DNA of 24,559 bases from Candidatus Falkowbacteria bacterium CG23_combo_of_CG06-09_8_20_14_all_49_15 (GTDB taxonomy: Bacteria > Patescibacteriota > Patescibacteriia > Patescibacteriales > UM-FILTER-48-10), in contig PCSD01000097.1 of the NCBI GenBank assembly GCA_002771615.1, positions 1-24,559 of the forward strand, read 5' to 3'. A program made the translations under genes and the position numbers. Each line of letters begins with the position of its first letter. Position 1 is the stretch's first letter. This document shows positions 14,929 through 23,775 of this stretch, piece after piece. The notes beneath the pieces are model-generated. The model ran no database searches. It saw only the letters and a list, made by a program, of their open reading frames with translations, and had not been told where the DNA came from.

Positions 14929-15774
14929 CTATCTTTTAGTTTTATTCTTACGACGGGCCAAAATATATTTATTGCTATATTTTTTATCTTTCCTGGTCCG
15001 GACGCCATAAGCTTTTTTGCCCCAAGGAGTTTTCGGACTTTTCAAACCGATCGGCTGGTTGCCTTCGCCGCCGCCGTGCGGATGATCAACCGGATTCATC
15101 GCGGAACCGCGGACGGTCGGACGGAAACCGAGATAACGGCGCCGGCCGGCTTTGCCGATTTTCAATAAGCGACGATCCGGGTTGCTGACTTGGCCGATTA
15201 CTGCCAGGCAATCCTTGCTGACCAGGCGGACTTCGCCGGAAGGCAATTTGATCTGCGCGTATTTTCCTTCAATACCCATCACCTGCGCGGCATTGCCGGC
15301 ACCGCGGCATAAGCGTCCGCCCCGCCCCGGCTGCAATTCAACATTGTGGATCGGCATACCCGGCAGGATAAATTTCAAGGGCATGGCATTGCCCGGCAAA
15401 AAATCAATCTTTTCCCGCGCGCTCATGACCGGCGCCTGGCAAACCAGTTTGTCGGGCGCGATAATGTATCTTTTCTCCCCGTCCCGGTAAAACAGCAAAG
15501 CGATGCGGGCGCCGCGGTTGGGATCATATTCTATGCTCGCGACCTTAGCCGGTATGCCGAATTTATCCCTTTTAAAATCAATGATCCGGATATATCTCTT
15601 CACGCCACCCCCGCGATGCCGGACAGTGATTTTTCCTTGGTTATTGCGTCCGCCCTGGCTTTTTTTCGCCAGCAAAAGCTTCTTATGCGGCGAAACATTG
15701 CTGATATCCGCGAAGTCATCGTAGCTGGCGGCGCGCCGGCCGGGTGAAGTTGGTTTGGCTTTAATAATGCCCAT
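14929..15774 (-). CDS. rplB: 50S ribosomal protein L2
   Basis: L2 is a primary 23S rRNA binder needed for subunit joining and peptidyl transferase activity. Landmarks are the RNA-binding OB and SH3-like domains (with KITVRHRGGGVKRYIRIIDF) and the signature NPVDHPHGGGEGNQPIG (227-243) that reaches toward the peptidyl transferase centre. The open frame can be extended upstream to 15921 through rplW in another frame, but the ATG at 15774 (MGIIKAKPTSPGRR) gives the standard 281 residues. It begins 32 bases after rplW. Confidence 0.97.
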   Translation of the reverse strand: MGIIKAKPTSPGRRAASYDDFADISNVSPHKKLLLAKKSQGGRNNQGKITVRHRGGGVKRYIRIIDFKRDKFGIPAKVASIEYDPNRGARIALLFYRDGEKRYIIAPDKLVCQAPVMSAREKIDFLPGNAMPLKFILPGMPIHNVELQPGRGGRLCRGAGNAAQVMGIEGKYAQIKLPSGEVRLVSKDCLAVIGQVSNPDRRLLKIGKAGRRRYLGFRPTVRGSAMNPVDHPHGGGEGNQPIGLKSPKTPWGKKAYGVRTRKDKKYSNKYILARRKNKTKR

Positions 15775-15806
15775 AGGCTTGATTTTTCTGATGGCTAAAC
15801 TAAACT

Positions 15807-16235
15807 TTAAACTCCTTCGTAAAGATTGATGGTTTTTCCGGCGGGCAAGGAAACGATCGCTTTTTTCCAGTCTTTCCGGCGTCCGATCGTCCGTCCATAT
15901 CTCTTGGTTTTGCCTTGGCAACGGATAATCCGGACCGCGGTCGGCTTGACGCCGTAAATCGCTTTCACCGCCTTGGCAATGGTGATTTTGTTCGCTTTGA
16001 TATCGACCACAAAAACATACTGATTTAAAACGCCAAGATTGCCGGCTTTTTCCGTGATTTGCGGCTTTTTCAAAACTAAAAGTTGTCCAACGTCTCGGCG
16101 CCGCACATTGGTCGCGCCGGCTTTTTTCGGCTGGCCGGCATATAAATCTTTCATAGCCGACGGGGCCGGATTCTTTTCCTCAACCGGGGATTTTTTATTA
16201 TCAGCCGGACTCTTTTGCTTATTGAAAATTCCCAT
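15807..16235 (-). CDS. rplW: 50S ribosomal protein L23 with an N-terminal extension
   Basis: L23 sits at the tunnel exit and is the main docking site for trigger factor and SRP. The conserved core starts around residue 55 with LKKPQITEKAGNL, continues through YVFVVDIKANKITIAKAVKA and ends with KKAIVSLPAGKTINLYEG. In front of it lie about 50 residues rich in Lys, Pro, Ala and Asn. The extension is in frame from the only suitable ATG (16235), which is 12 bases after the rplD stop codon, so it is probably real. Total length is 142 residues against the usual 95-100. Confidence 0.95.
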   Translation of the reverse strand: MGIFNKQKSPADNKKSPVEEKNPAPSAMKDLYAGQPKKAGATNVRRRDVGQLLVLKKPQITEKAGNLGVLNQYVFVVDIKANKITIAKAVKAIYGVKPTAVRIIRCQGKTKRYGRTIGRRKDWKKAIVSLPAGKTINLYEGV

Positions 16236-16247
16236 ATGCTTCGCGAA

Positions 16248-16946
16248 TTAACGCCGGGCTTGCGCCCGACTGACGAATTTTTCGGCTAAATCAGCCAACA
16301 CGGCTTTGCCGATCAATAAATTTTGATATTTTAACAGGTCGTAGATATTGAGATTGTCGGCGCTGATCAATTTCAGGCCAGTCAAATTACGCGCCGAAAA
16401 TTTTATCTTTTCATTGTCCTTTTCCGCGTTAACTATCAAAAGGCTCCTCTGGACGGCTTTAGCTTTTGGTTTTTGCTCCGCTTCCGCCGGACGAAAGATC
16501 TTTTTTTCAAATTCAGCCGCGCAGGCGGAAAATTTCTTGGTTTTATATTCCGTCCAGGACAACGTTTCAATGACGGCCAGCCGCTGATTAGCGATTTTAT
16601 CACCCAAAACCATGGCCAGCGCCTTCCTCTTCATTTTTTTATTCACCTTCTGGCTGAAATTCCGATCTTTCAACGGACCGAAAACAATACCGCCGCCGCG
16701 CCACTGAGGCGAACGGATGGATCCTTGTCTGGCCCGGCCTGTGCCTTTTTGCCGCCAAGGCTTGCGGCCGCCGCCGCGGACTTCGCTCCGATCCTTGGTA
16801 TGCGCCAAAACTTGACGTTCGTTATTGGTCTGCGCGATCAAAACCTGGTGGATGAGAGATTGGCTGATTTTTTTCGGAAAAAATTTATCCGGCACTTCCA
16901 TTTCGCCGCTGACTTCGCAATTTTGGTTGTAGATTTTCAATTTCAT
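16248..16946 (-). CDS. rplD: 50S ribosomal protein L4
   Basis: L4 helps form the tunnel constriction with an extended loop. The loop is visible around residues 47-95, including KDRSEVRGGGRKPWRQKGTG and RQGSIRSPQWRGGGIVFGP. The C-terminal globular region with SARNLTGLKLISADNLNIYD is typical. At 232 residues it is slightly longer than average because of a Glu/Lys-rich insertion near residue 150. In Escherichia coli L4 also regulates the S10 operon through the leader RNA. That is relevant because a terminator-like leader lies before rplC here, though no regulatory role can be read from the protein itself. Confidence 0.95.
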   Translation of the reverse strand: MKLKIYNQNCEVSGEMEVPDKFFPKKISQSLIHQVLIAQTNNERQVLAHTKDRSEVRGGGRKPWRQKGTGRARQGSIRSPQWRGGGIVFGPLKDRNFSQKVNKKMKRKALAMVLGDKIANQRLAVIETLSWTEYKTKKFSACAAEFEKKIFRPAEAEQKPKAKAVQRSLLIVNAEKDNEKIKFSARNLTGLKLISADNLNIYDLLKYQNLLIGKAVLADLAEKFVSRAQARR

Positions 16947-16975
16947 AACAATTTTAATAAAGAAACGCGCCGATA

Positions 16976-17689
16976 CTAGGCCTGCGCCGCGGCCGCTTTG
17001 TCCTCCGCTTTGTCCTCCGCCGGCGCCGCTGACTCAACCGACCCGGTATTTTCCGGCTGAACGGTTGGAGCGATAATCAATTCTCCCTGCCCCTGGATCC
17101 GCAAAATACTGTTCCTTTTTCCCGGTACCGCGCCTTTAATAAAAAGCAGATTGTGCTCCGAATCCACAGCCGCGATTTCCAAATTGCTGACGGTCGTTCG
17201 CGCCGCGCCCATCCGACCCGGTTTCCTGATTCCTTTAAAAACATGCTGGGGCTCGGTACAGCCGGATGAACCGGGCATCCTTTCCTGGTCTTTATTGCCA
17301 TGGGTTTTTTTGGAGCCGGAAAAATGATGTCTTTTCACCACCCCCTGAAAACCCTTCCCTTTGCTCTGGCCGCTCACTTTGATCAGATCGCCGGGCGCGA
17401 AAACCTTGACGGTGATGATATCGCCCGCTTGGATGCTTGCCTCTTCTGTCCGGAATTCCTTTAAAATCTGCGTCGGCTTGATATTTTTGAAAATTCCTTT
17501 CTGCGGCTTGGTGATTTTTTTATCCTTAATTTGGCCAAAACCGAGCTGGACCGCCAGATATCCGTCCCGCTCTTTATTTTTAACCGTCACCACCGGACAA
17601 GGGCCGGCCTGGACACGTGTTACCGACAAAACTTTGTTGTCTTGCCAAATCTGAGTCATGTCAATTTTTTTGCCGATTATGTATTTCAT
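16976..17689 (-). CDS. rplC: 50S ribosomal protein L3
   Basis: L3 is an early-assembly protein whose extended loop reaches the peptidyl transferase centre. Diagnostic segments are GKKIDMTQIWQDN near the start, SGQSKGKGFQGVVKRHHF and SKKTHGN in the loop region, and NLEIAAVDSEHNLLFIKGAV near the end. The 237 residues include a C-terminal Ala/Glu/Asp/Lys-rich tail of about 30 residues. The gene is first of the S10/spc block proper and is preceded by a 206-base structured gap after rpsJ. Confidence 0.96.
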   Translation of the reverse strand: MKYIIGKKIDMTQIWQDNKVLSVTRVQAGPCPVVTVKNKERDGYLAVQLGFGQIKDKKITKPQKGIFKNIKPTQILKEFRTEEASIQAGDIITVKVFAPGDLIKVSGQSKGKGFQGVVKRHHFSGSKKTHGNKDQERMPGSSGCTEPQHVFKGIRKPGRMGAARTTVSNLEIAAVDSEHNLLFIKGAVPGKRNSILRIQGQGELIIAPTVQPENTGSVESAAPAEDKAEDKAAAAQA

Positions 17690-17704
17690 ATTGATAAACT
17701 GCGG

Positions 17705-17739
17705 AAAATAAAAAAACTGGCTCTTTTCAACAAAACCAG
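17705..17739 (-). terminator. Terminator-like hairpin directly before rplC (candidate attenuator)
   Basis: On the minus strand CTGGTTTT (17739-17732) pairs with AGAGCCAG (17724-17717), 8 bp including two G-T wobbles, around a 7-base loop. Seven T follow at once, then ATTTT. It ends only 15 bases before the rplC start codon, so it would stop reading from rpsJ into the S10 block unless bypassed. An alternative helix can form just upstream between 17787-17795 and 17738-17746 and touches the base of the terminator. This looks like an intrinsic terminator used either as an operon boundary or as an attenuator. Confidence 0.65.
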
Positions 17740-17895
17740 CGATAACCGATGAAAATTAATTTCTTTGGTTATTCTTATGATTTGTCGCTATCACCTCGTT
17801 AATTGGCGAATATTAGCTATTATACTTTCCTTTCAAAGGAGTTATAAAAGCTTTTTCCGCTAATCTGATTTTTAAAAATTGCCTCGCAAAAGCAT
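17740..17895 (-). promoter_or_regulatory. Leader region between rpsJ and rplC with a possible promoter
   Basis: This gap is far longer than the 6-40 bases separating most genes of the cluster and codes for nothing evident. A perfect TATAAT lies on the minus strand at 17824-17819, with only a poor -35 match (TTATAA at 17 bases). If used, the transcript would start near 17812 and have a leader of about 120 bases ending in the terminator hairpin. A further hairpin of ATAACC with GGTTAT lies inside. The arrangement recalls ribosomal-protein leaders that sense a free ribosomal protein, but no known motif is recognised. Confidence 0.45.
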
Positions 17896-18255
17896 TTAAT
17901 CACATTTTATTTCCACGTCAACCCCGGCCGGCAGGCTTAAACTGGTCAAATCCTCAACGGTCTTGGCGCTCGGTTCAATAATGTCAATCAATCTTTTATG
18001 AACCCGCATTTCGTACTGGTCACGCGCGTTTTTATGGACAAAAGTTGAACGATTGACCGTGTATTTCCTTATTTCGGTCGGTAAAGGAATCGGACCAAAA
18101 ATCTTTACGCCTGATCTTTTGGCCGTGTCAATAATCGTCCGGGTTGACTGGTCAATGATCTTGTGATCAAAGGCTTTGATTTTTATTCGGATCTTTTGCT
18201 TGACTTCTTCGCTGTCAATCTGTTTTTTGGCCGCTTGTTGGTTAGTGTCGCTCAT
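17896..18255 (-). CDS. rpsJ: 30S ribosomal protein S10
   Basis: S10 is in the head of the small subunit and in many bacteria also partners NusB in antitermination. The core runs from KIRIKIKAFDHKIIDQSTR through GVKIFGPIPLPTEIRKYTVN to the end with LTSLSLPAGVDVEIK. The length of 119 residues includes a polar N-terminal extension of about 17 residues beyond the usual 102. It follows tuf by 72 bases and is separated from rplC by a long leader, so here it belongs with the str genes rather than heading the S10 block. Confidence 0.97.
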   Translation of the reverse strand: MSDTNQQAAKKQIDSEEVKQKIRIKIKAFDHKIIDQSTRTIIDTAKRSGVKIFGPIPLPTEIRKYTVNRSTFVHKNARDQYEMRVHKRLIDIIEPSAKTVEDLTSLSLPAGVDVEIKCD

Positions 18256-18289
18256 GTCTTAAAAAAAATTGTTAAATAAAATCATTTAT

Positions 18290-18316
18290 GCTCCGCCCAA
18301 AATATTTGCGCGGAGC
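18290..18316 (-). repeat. Perfect 7-bp inverted repeat between tuf and rpsJ
   Basis: GCTCCGC (18310-18316 on the minus strand) pairs with GCGGAGC (18290-18296) around a 13-base loop, 11 bases after the tuf stop codon. No T run follows immediately, only an AT-rich stretch, so it is more likely a processing or mRNA-stability hairpin, or a weak terminator that lets tuf be expressed more than rpsJ. Confidence 0.5.
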
Positions 18317-18327
18317 GAAAAATGAGC

Positions 18328-19515
18328 TTATTTGATAATCTTGGTCACAACGCCGGCGCCCACAGTCTTACCGCCTTCGCGGATGGCGAATTTCATCTTC
18401 TCTTCCAAAGCGATCGGCATGATCAGTTTGATCTTCAAGCTAACCGTATCGCCCGGCATAACCATTTCCGTGTTTTCCGGCAGTTCAATCTCGCCCGTCA
18501 CATCGGTGGTCCGGATATAAAACTGCGGCTTATAGCCTTTGAAAAATGGCTTATGGCGGCCACCTTCTTCTTTGCTTAAGATGTAAATCTCTCCTTCAAA
18601 TTCCGTGTGCGGCGTAACCGATCCGGGCTTGGAGATGATTTGGCCGCGCTCCACTTCTTCCTTCTTGGTCCCGCGTAAAAGCACGCCGGCGTTATCGCCC
18701 GCCCGGCCTTCATCCAAAGACTTATTGAACATTTCAATACCGGTGACCACTGTCTTTTTCGTTTCCTTCAAACCGACAATTTCCACTTCTTCATTGATAT
18801 GAATGACACCGCGCTCAATCCGGCCGGTCACCACCGTGCCGCGGCCTTCAATGGAAAAAACATCTTCAATCGGCATCAGAAAAGGTTTATCCAAATCCCG
18901 AACCGGTTCCGGAATCGTTTCGTCCACCGCCTTAATCAAATCCAAAATCGGTTGGGCGTCCGGTCCGGTCGGATTTTCCAAAGCTTTCAAAGCGGAACCG
19001 CGGATCACCTTGATTGTGTCTCCTGGAAATTCATATTTTTTCAATAAATCACGGGTTTCTTCTTCCACCAGATCAATCAGCATCTGATCGGAAACCATGT
19101 CGCATTTGTTCAAAAAAACTACCAAATTTTTTACGCCGACCTGGTTGGCCAAAAGGATATGCTCCCGGGTTTGCGGCATCGGGCCGTCCGTGGCCGCGAC
19201 CACCAGGATGGCTCCGTCCATCTGGGCGGCGCCCGTGATCATGTTCTTGACGTAATCGGCATGACCCGGACAATCCACGTGGGCGTAATGCCTTTTTTCC
19301 GATTCGTATTCCACGTGCGCCGTGGCAATGGTGATGCCGCGGGACTTTTCTTCCGGCGCGGAATCAATCTGATCCACGGATTTTTGCGTGGCTTTAAAAC
19401 CCTTAGCGGCCATGACGTTTAAAATCGCCGCCGTCAGGGTGGTTTTGCCATGATCCACATGGCCGATGGTGCCGACATTGATGTGCGGCTTGGAGCGATC
19501 AAATTTTTCTGCCAT
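18328..19515 (-). CDS. tuf: Elongation factor Tu
   Basis: EF-Tu delivers aminoacyl-tRNA to the ribosomal A site as a GTP complex. The GTPase motifs are GHVDHGKT (18-25), DCPGHADY (81-88) and NKCD (136-139). The effector region with EEKSRGITIA is intact. Domains II and III follow, including the segment RTTDVTGEIELPE and the ending REGGKTVGAGVVTKI. At 395 residues it is full length. The gene follows the small unknown gene by 151 bases and probably has its own promoter at 19591-19619, which would match the high demand for this protein. Confidence 0.98.
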   Translation of the reverse strand: MAEKFDRSKPHINVGTIGHVDHGKTTLTAAILNVMAAKGFKATQKSVDQIDSAPEEKSRGITIATAHVEYESEKRHYAHVDCPGHADYVKNMITGAAQMDGAILVVAATDGPMPQTREHILLANQVGVKNLVVFLNKCDMVSDQMLIDLVEEETRDLLKKYEFPGDTIKVIRGSALKALENPTGPDAQPILDLIKAVDETIPEPVRDLDKPFLMPIEDVFSIEGRGTVVTGRIERGVIHINEEVEIVGLKETKKTVVTGIEMFNKSLDEGRAGDNAGVLLRGTKKEEVERGQIISKPGSVTPHTEFEGEIYILSKEEGGRHKPFFKGYKPQFYIRTTDVTGEIELPENTEMVMPGDTVSLKIKLIMPIALEEKMKFAIREGGKTVGAGVVTKIIK

Positions 19516-19590
19516 TTTTATTGGTTACGGCCCCGTCCGGCCGAGGATAATTTTTCCCCTGGCTTTGGAAGCGAGTTTCCTGCCCCTTGA

Positions 19591-19619
19591 ATAATACTAT
19601 GGGCAACCAGCCGTCTAAA
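19591..19619 (-). promoter_or_regulatory. Possible promoter for tuf
   Basis: On the minus strand TTTAGA (19619-19614) and TATTAT (19596-19591) are separated by exactly 17 bases, matching the consensus hexamers at 4 and 5 of 6 positions. Transcription would start near 19584 and give a leader of about 70 bases before tuf. The gap between the unknown gene and tuf (151 bases) is large enough for a promoter and contains no other gene. Confidence 0.4.
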
Positions 19620-19666
19620 TAATTTATTTAAATTTTAATAATCCCAATCAAGCCCGTCCGCCGCAC

Positions 19667-20113
19667 TTATAAATCTTCCAAATATTGGCGGTCCTCCTCA
19701 ATGATTTCATCCGCCCCGGCTTTTCGGTCGGCCGGAATCAGCCACTTCTTTTTTTGTACGATCCTACTGATCGGCGTAAAGTCAACTTGTCCGCCCGGGG
19801 AAAAAATCCTTTCTTCTCCGGTATTATAAAAACTATAATTATTTTGGCTGTTGCTGCCAACGGTGGCAAGAGATTTGTCCGCGCTGATATTTTCCGAATT
19901 TTCGGACTTCCAAATAGCAATATCACGATTTATTTTATCAAGCAACTCATCTTCTGTCAAGCCGCGCACTTCACTTGTGCCGGTAACTATTTTTTCATAT
20001 TCTTCCAGGGGCAGAATGACAAACGGCGCCTGGGAACGAGGCTGATCAAAAACAATAATCCGATCGCCGGTTTTTTTCGCCAAATTAATGGCTTTTTGCA
20101 TTTGATCCTGCAT
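19667..20113 (-). CDS. Hypothetical protein between fusA and tuf, antitoxin-like N-terminus
   Basis: I do not recognise a named family. The first 45 residues (KKTGDRIIVFDQ then FVILPLEEYEKIV) follow the strand-turn-strand and helix pattern of Phd/YefM-type antitoxins and could be that fold, but no toxin partner is adjacent. Residues 52-72 form an amphipathic helix (LTEDELLDKINRDIAIWKS), then a Ser/Asn-rich linker and a C-terminal segment with WLIPADRKAGADEIIEED. The protein is acidic, soluble and 148 residues long. The ATG at 20113 is 8 bases after fusA. A second in-frame ATG four codons later is an alternative. Tight placement within the str operon suggests coupling to translation rather than mobile toxin-antitoxin cargo. 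Confidence 0.8.
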   Translation of the reverse strand: MQDQMQKAINLAKKTGDRIIVFDQPRSQAPFVILPLEEYEKIVTGTSEVRGLTEDELLDKINRDIAIWKSENSENISADKSLATVGSNSQNNYSFYNTGEERIFSPGGQVDFTPISRIVQKKKWLIPADRKAGADEIIEEDRQYLEDL

Positions 20114-20121
20114 AAATGAAT

Positions 20122-22203
<2,082 letters not shown>

Positions 22204-22239
22204 AGATTATATAATATAAAAAAAATTTAAAAATTATAG

Positions 22240-22706
22240 TTACCGGGCAAAATGGGCAAAAGCTTTGTTCGCTTCCGCCATCCGGTGGACAGCGTCGCGC
22301 TTTTTCACCGCCGCCCCTTCGCCGTTGTAGGCGTCAATGATTTCGTCCGCCAATTTGATGGCCATAGGCTTGCCTTTGCGGGCGGAAGCCGCGTCCATCA
22401 GCCACCGGCAGGCCAGATTATAACGGCGGGCGCCGCGCACCTGGTACGGAATCTGAAATTGGCTCCGCCGACCCGACGGCCGCGGATTTCCAAAAGCGGC
22501 GAAATTCTTTTGATCGCCTTGTTGAAAACATGGCGAGCGTCCTGCTTGGTCTTCTGTTTGATGATCTCAAATGATTCGTAAACAACTTTCTCGGCTGTGG
22601 TCTTTTTGCCGTCGCGCATGACGAAATTGATGAATTTAGCGATATCAAAATCGTTATAACGGCTATCACTCTCAATTTTTCTGACTGGAGCTTGTTTTCC
22701 TCTCAT
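22240..22706 (-). CDS. rpsG: 30S ribosomal protein S7, interrupted by a one-base frameshift
   Basis: S7 nucleates assembly of the small-subunit head and touches the E-site tRNA. The N-terminal part (start at 22706, MRGKQAPVRKIESDSRYND, through ISPLLEIRGRRVGGANF) is in one frame. The C-terminal part (from QVRGARRYNLACRWLMDAA through AVKKRDAVHRMAEANKAF to the stop codon at 22240) is in the next. Adding one C to the coding strand near 22455 restores the expected junction NFQIPYQVRG and a 155-residue protein, exactly the family length. The break is in an essential gene in its normal place between rpsL and fusA, so a base lost in sequencing or assembly is the likeliest cause. I found no slippery heptamer that would suggest programmed frameshifting. 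Confidence 0.93.
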
Positions 22707-22712
22707 AATTGT

Positions 22713-23138
22713 TTATTTAGCTTTCTTTTCCCGCTTGGCGCCGTAGCAGCTGCGCGATTGTTTACGATTGGCTACGCCCTGGGTGTCATAGACGCCGCGG
22801 ATTATTTTATAACGCACGCCCGGGAGATCCTTGGTGCGTCCGCCCTTAATGAGCACAATGGAATGTTCCTGCAGATTATGACCGATACCCGGAATATAAG
22901 CGGTAACTTCCATGCCATTGGACAGCCGGACACGGGCAATCTTCCGCAGAGCCGAGTTCGGCTTTTTGGGCGTGGTGGTGGTTACCTTTAAACAAACGCC
23001 GCGCTTGAAAGGCGAACCGCGCCTCAACATGGTCCTTTTACGGTGCAAAGTGTCCAAAGTACTCTGCAATGCCGGAAATTTGCTCTTTTTCTTAGCAACA
23101 CGACGGCTTTTTTTGATTAATTGATTGATCGTGGGCAT
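22713..23138 (-). CDS. rpsL: 30S ribosomal protein S12 with an internal insertion
   Basis: S12 is at the decoding centre and controls accuracy. The start PTINQLIKKSRR, the loop TTTPKKPNSALRKIARVRL with its lysines intact, and the second loop GGRTKDLPGVRYKIIRG are conserved. The lysines linked to streptomycin sensitivity are retained. Compared with Escherichia coli (124 residues) there is an insertion of about 17 residues after FPAL (about 26-44, including LHRKRTMLRRGSPF), giving 141. A TTG at 23177 is in frame but the ATG at 23138 matches the family. It heads the str block, with a leader of about 160 bases and a promoter near 23304-23332. Confidence 0.96.
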   Translation of the reverse strand: MPTINQLIKKSRRVAKKKSKFPALQSTLDTLHRKRTMLRRGSPFKRGVCLKVTTTTPKKPNSALRKIARVRLSNGMEVTAYIPGIGHNLQEHSIVLIKGGRTKDLPGVRYKIIRGVYDTQGVANRKQSRSCYGAKREKKAK

Positions 23139-23250
23139 ATTTTCGTTCAGCCGGAAAGGCGTGGAATATTTCCCCAAAAGAAAATCGGACGCTCAGGCAA
23201 AAAATATTTTGAAAATAAAAAAACTATACAAAATAAATGGTTTAAAGCTT

Positions 23251-23289
23251 GAATACTAAAATAAATCCCGGATATTACGGGATGTATTC
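23251..23289 (-). repeat. Two-part inverted repeat in the str leader
   Basis: ATCCCG (23265-23270) pairs with CGGGAT (23278-23283) around 7 bases, and the flanking GAATAC (23251-23256) pairs with GTATTC (23284-23289), leaving an 8-base one-sided bulge. In the minus-strand transcript it would lie within about 10-45 bases of the 5' end, followed by an AT-rich stretch. It could stabilise the mRNA or act as a regulatory hairpin. I recognise no known ribosomal-protein leader motif. Confidence 0.5.
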
Positions 23290-23303
23290 AAACATGCTTA
23301 TAT

Positions 23304-23332
23304 AATTTAGCAAAAACATTTCTTTTCGTCAA
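23304..23332 (-). promoter_or_regulatory. Promoter of the str operon
   Basis: On the minus strand TTGACG (23332-23327, 5 of 6 to consensus) is followed after exactly 17 bases by TAAATT (23309-23304, 4 of 6), with the extended -10 dinucleotide TG one base before it. The start point would be near 23297, giving a leader of about 160 bases to rpsL. This is the best two-element promoter found in the window and is placed where one is expected. Confidence 0.6.
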
Positions 23333-23524
23333 GTAAAGACACCGGATTTTCCGCTCGCGCTGATAAATCTAAAATATTACTTAATATTAAAGAAAAAATT
23401 ATAAAAAAACATTACCCTGGCAAGAAAAAAATTTTAATATTGTCAAAAGTTATTCAAATGGAAATAAAAACGTTTGACAAAAAATAAATTTTTGTTAAGG
23501 TTCATCATTCCCCTGATTATCAAT

Positions 23525-23758
23525 ATGAAAAATATTATCAAAAAATCAGGCTACTTGTATTTTCCGCTTCTGTTTTTGTTACTGATTACCGTTTTTTCCT
23601 GCTTCTGCGGGATGCTCGCCGGACTTCTGCCCTTGGCGGCCGGCGCCGAACCGGATCCCTTGGATATGCTGCAAGAAAAAGATGATTTTGCCGTAACCGT
23701 TGGCAAAACAAATATCAACGGGCGCTACTGGACTTATCATTATCACTATGCCGACTAA
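23525..23758 (+). CDS. Small secreted or membrane-anchored protein, 77 residues
   Basis: This is the only plus-strand gene I support. From the ATG at 23525 the product has a basic start (MKNIIKKSGY), a hydrophobic stretch at residues 11-38 and a plausible signal peptidase I site after AAGA (38-41), leaving a mature peptide of about 36 residues that starts EPDPLDML and ends in the aromatic run RYWTYHYHYAD. The cysteines at 26 and 28 lie in the hydrophobic part, so a lipoprotein or uncleaved anchor is possible, though no good lipobox is seen. An in-frame TTG at 23474 would add residues without family support. It converges on the metalloprotease gene, with 17 bases between stop codons. Function unknown. 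The reading frame may not be real. Confidence 0.5.
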   Translation: MKNIIKKSGYLYFPLLFLLLITVFSCFCGMLAGLLPLAAGAEPDPLDMLQEKDDFAVTVGKTNINGRYWTYHYHYAD

Positions 23759-23775
23759 GCCGGCGGCACCGAAGC

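Larger units (their letters stand above)
23139..23524. other. Divergent intergenic region between rpsL and the small secreted-peptide gene
   Basis: This 386-base AT-rich gap separates two oppositely directed genes. It holds the str promoter and a leader hairpin on the minus strand. On the plus strand TTGACA at 23474-23479 and TTGTTA at 23492-23497 (17 bases before GATTAT) are possible promoter pieces for the small gene, none convincing. No RNA gene or further coding frame is evident. Confidence 0.6.

Noticed and set aside
15775..15921. N-terminal extension of L2 by 49 residues
   Set aside because: It overlaps the end of rplW and shows no similarity. The ATG at 15774 gives the standard L2 start and length.
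19667..20113. A complete toxin-antitoxin pair
   Set aside because: Only the antitoxin-like N-terminus is present. Neither neighbour is a toxin; they are fusA and tuf.
22398..22470. Programmed ribosomal frameshifting in rpsG
   Set aside because: A -1 shift at the junction would give the right protein, but there is no slippery heptamer of the usual kind and S7 is not known to be made this way. A lost base is simpler.
23418..23446. Second str promoter from the TTGACA on the minus strand at 23446-23441
   Set aside because: The -35 hexamer is perfect, but the bases 17 away (TTGCCA) are not a -10 element, and the promoter at 23304-23332 is much better.
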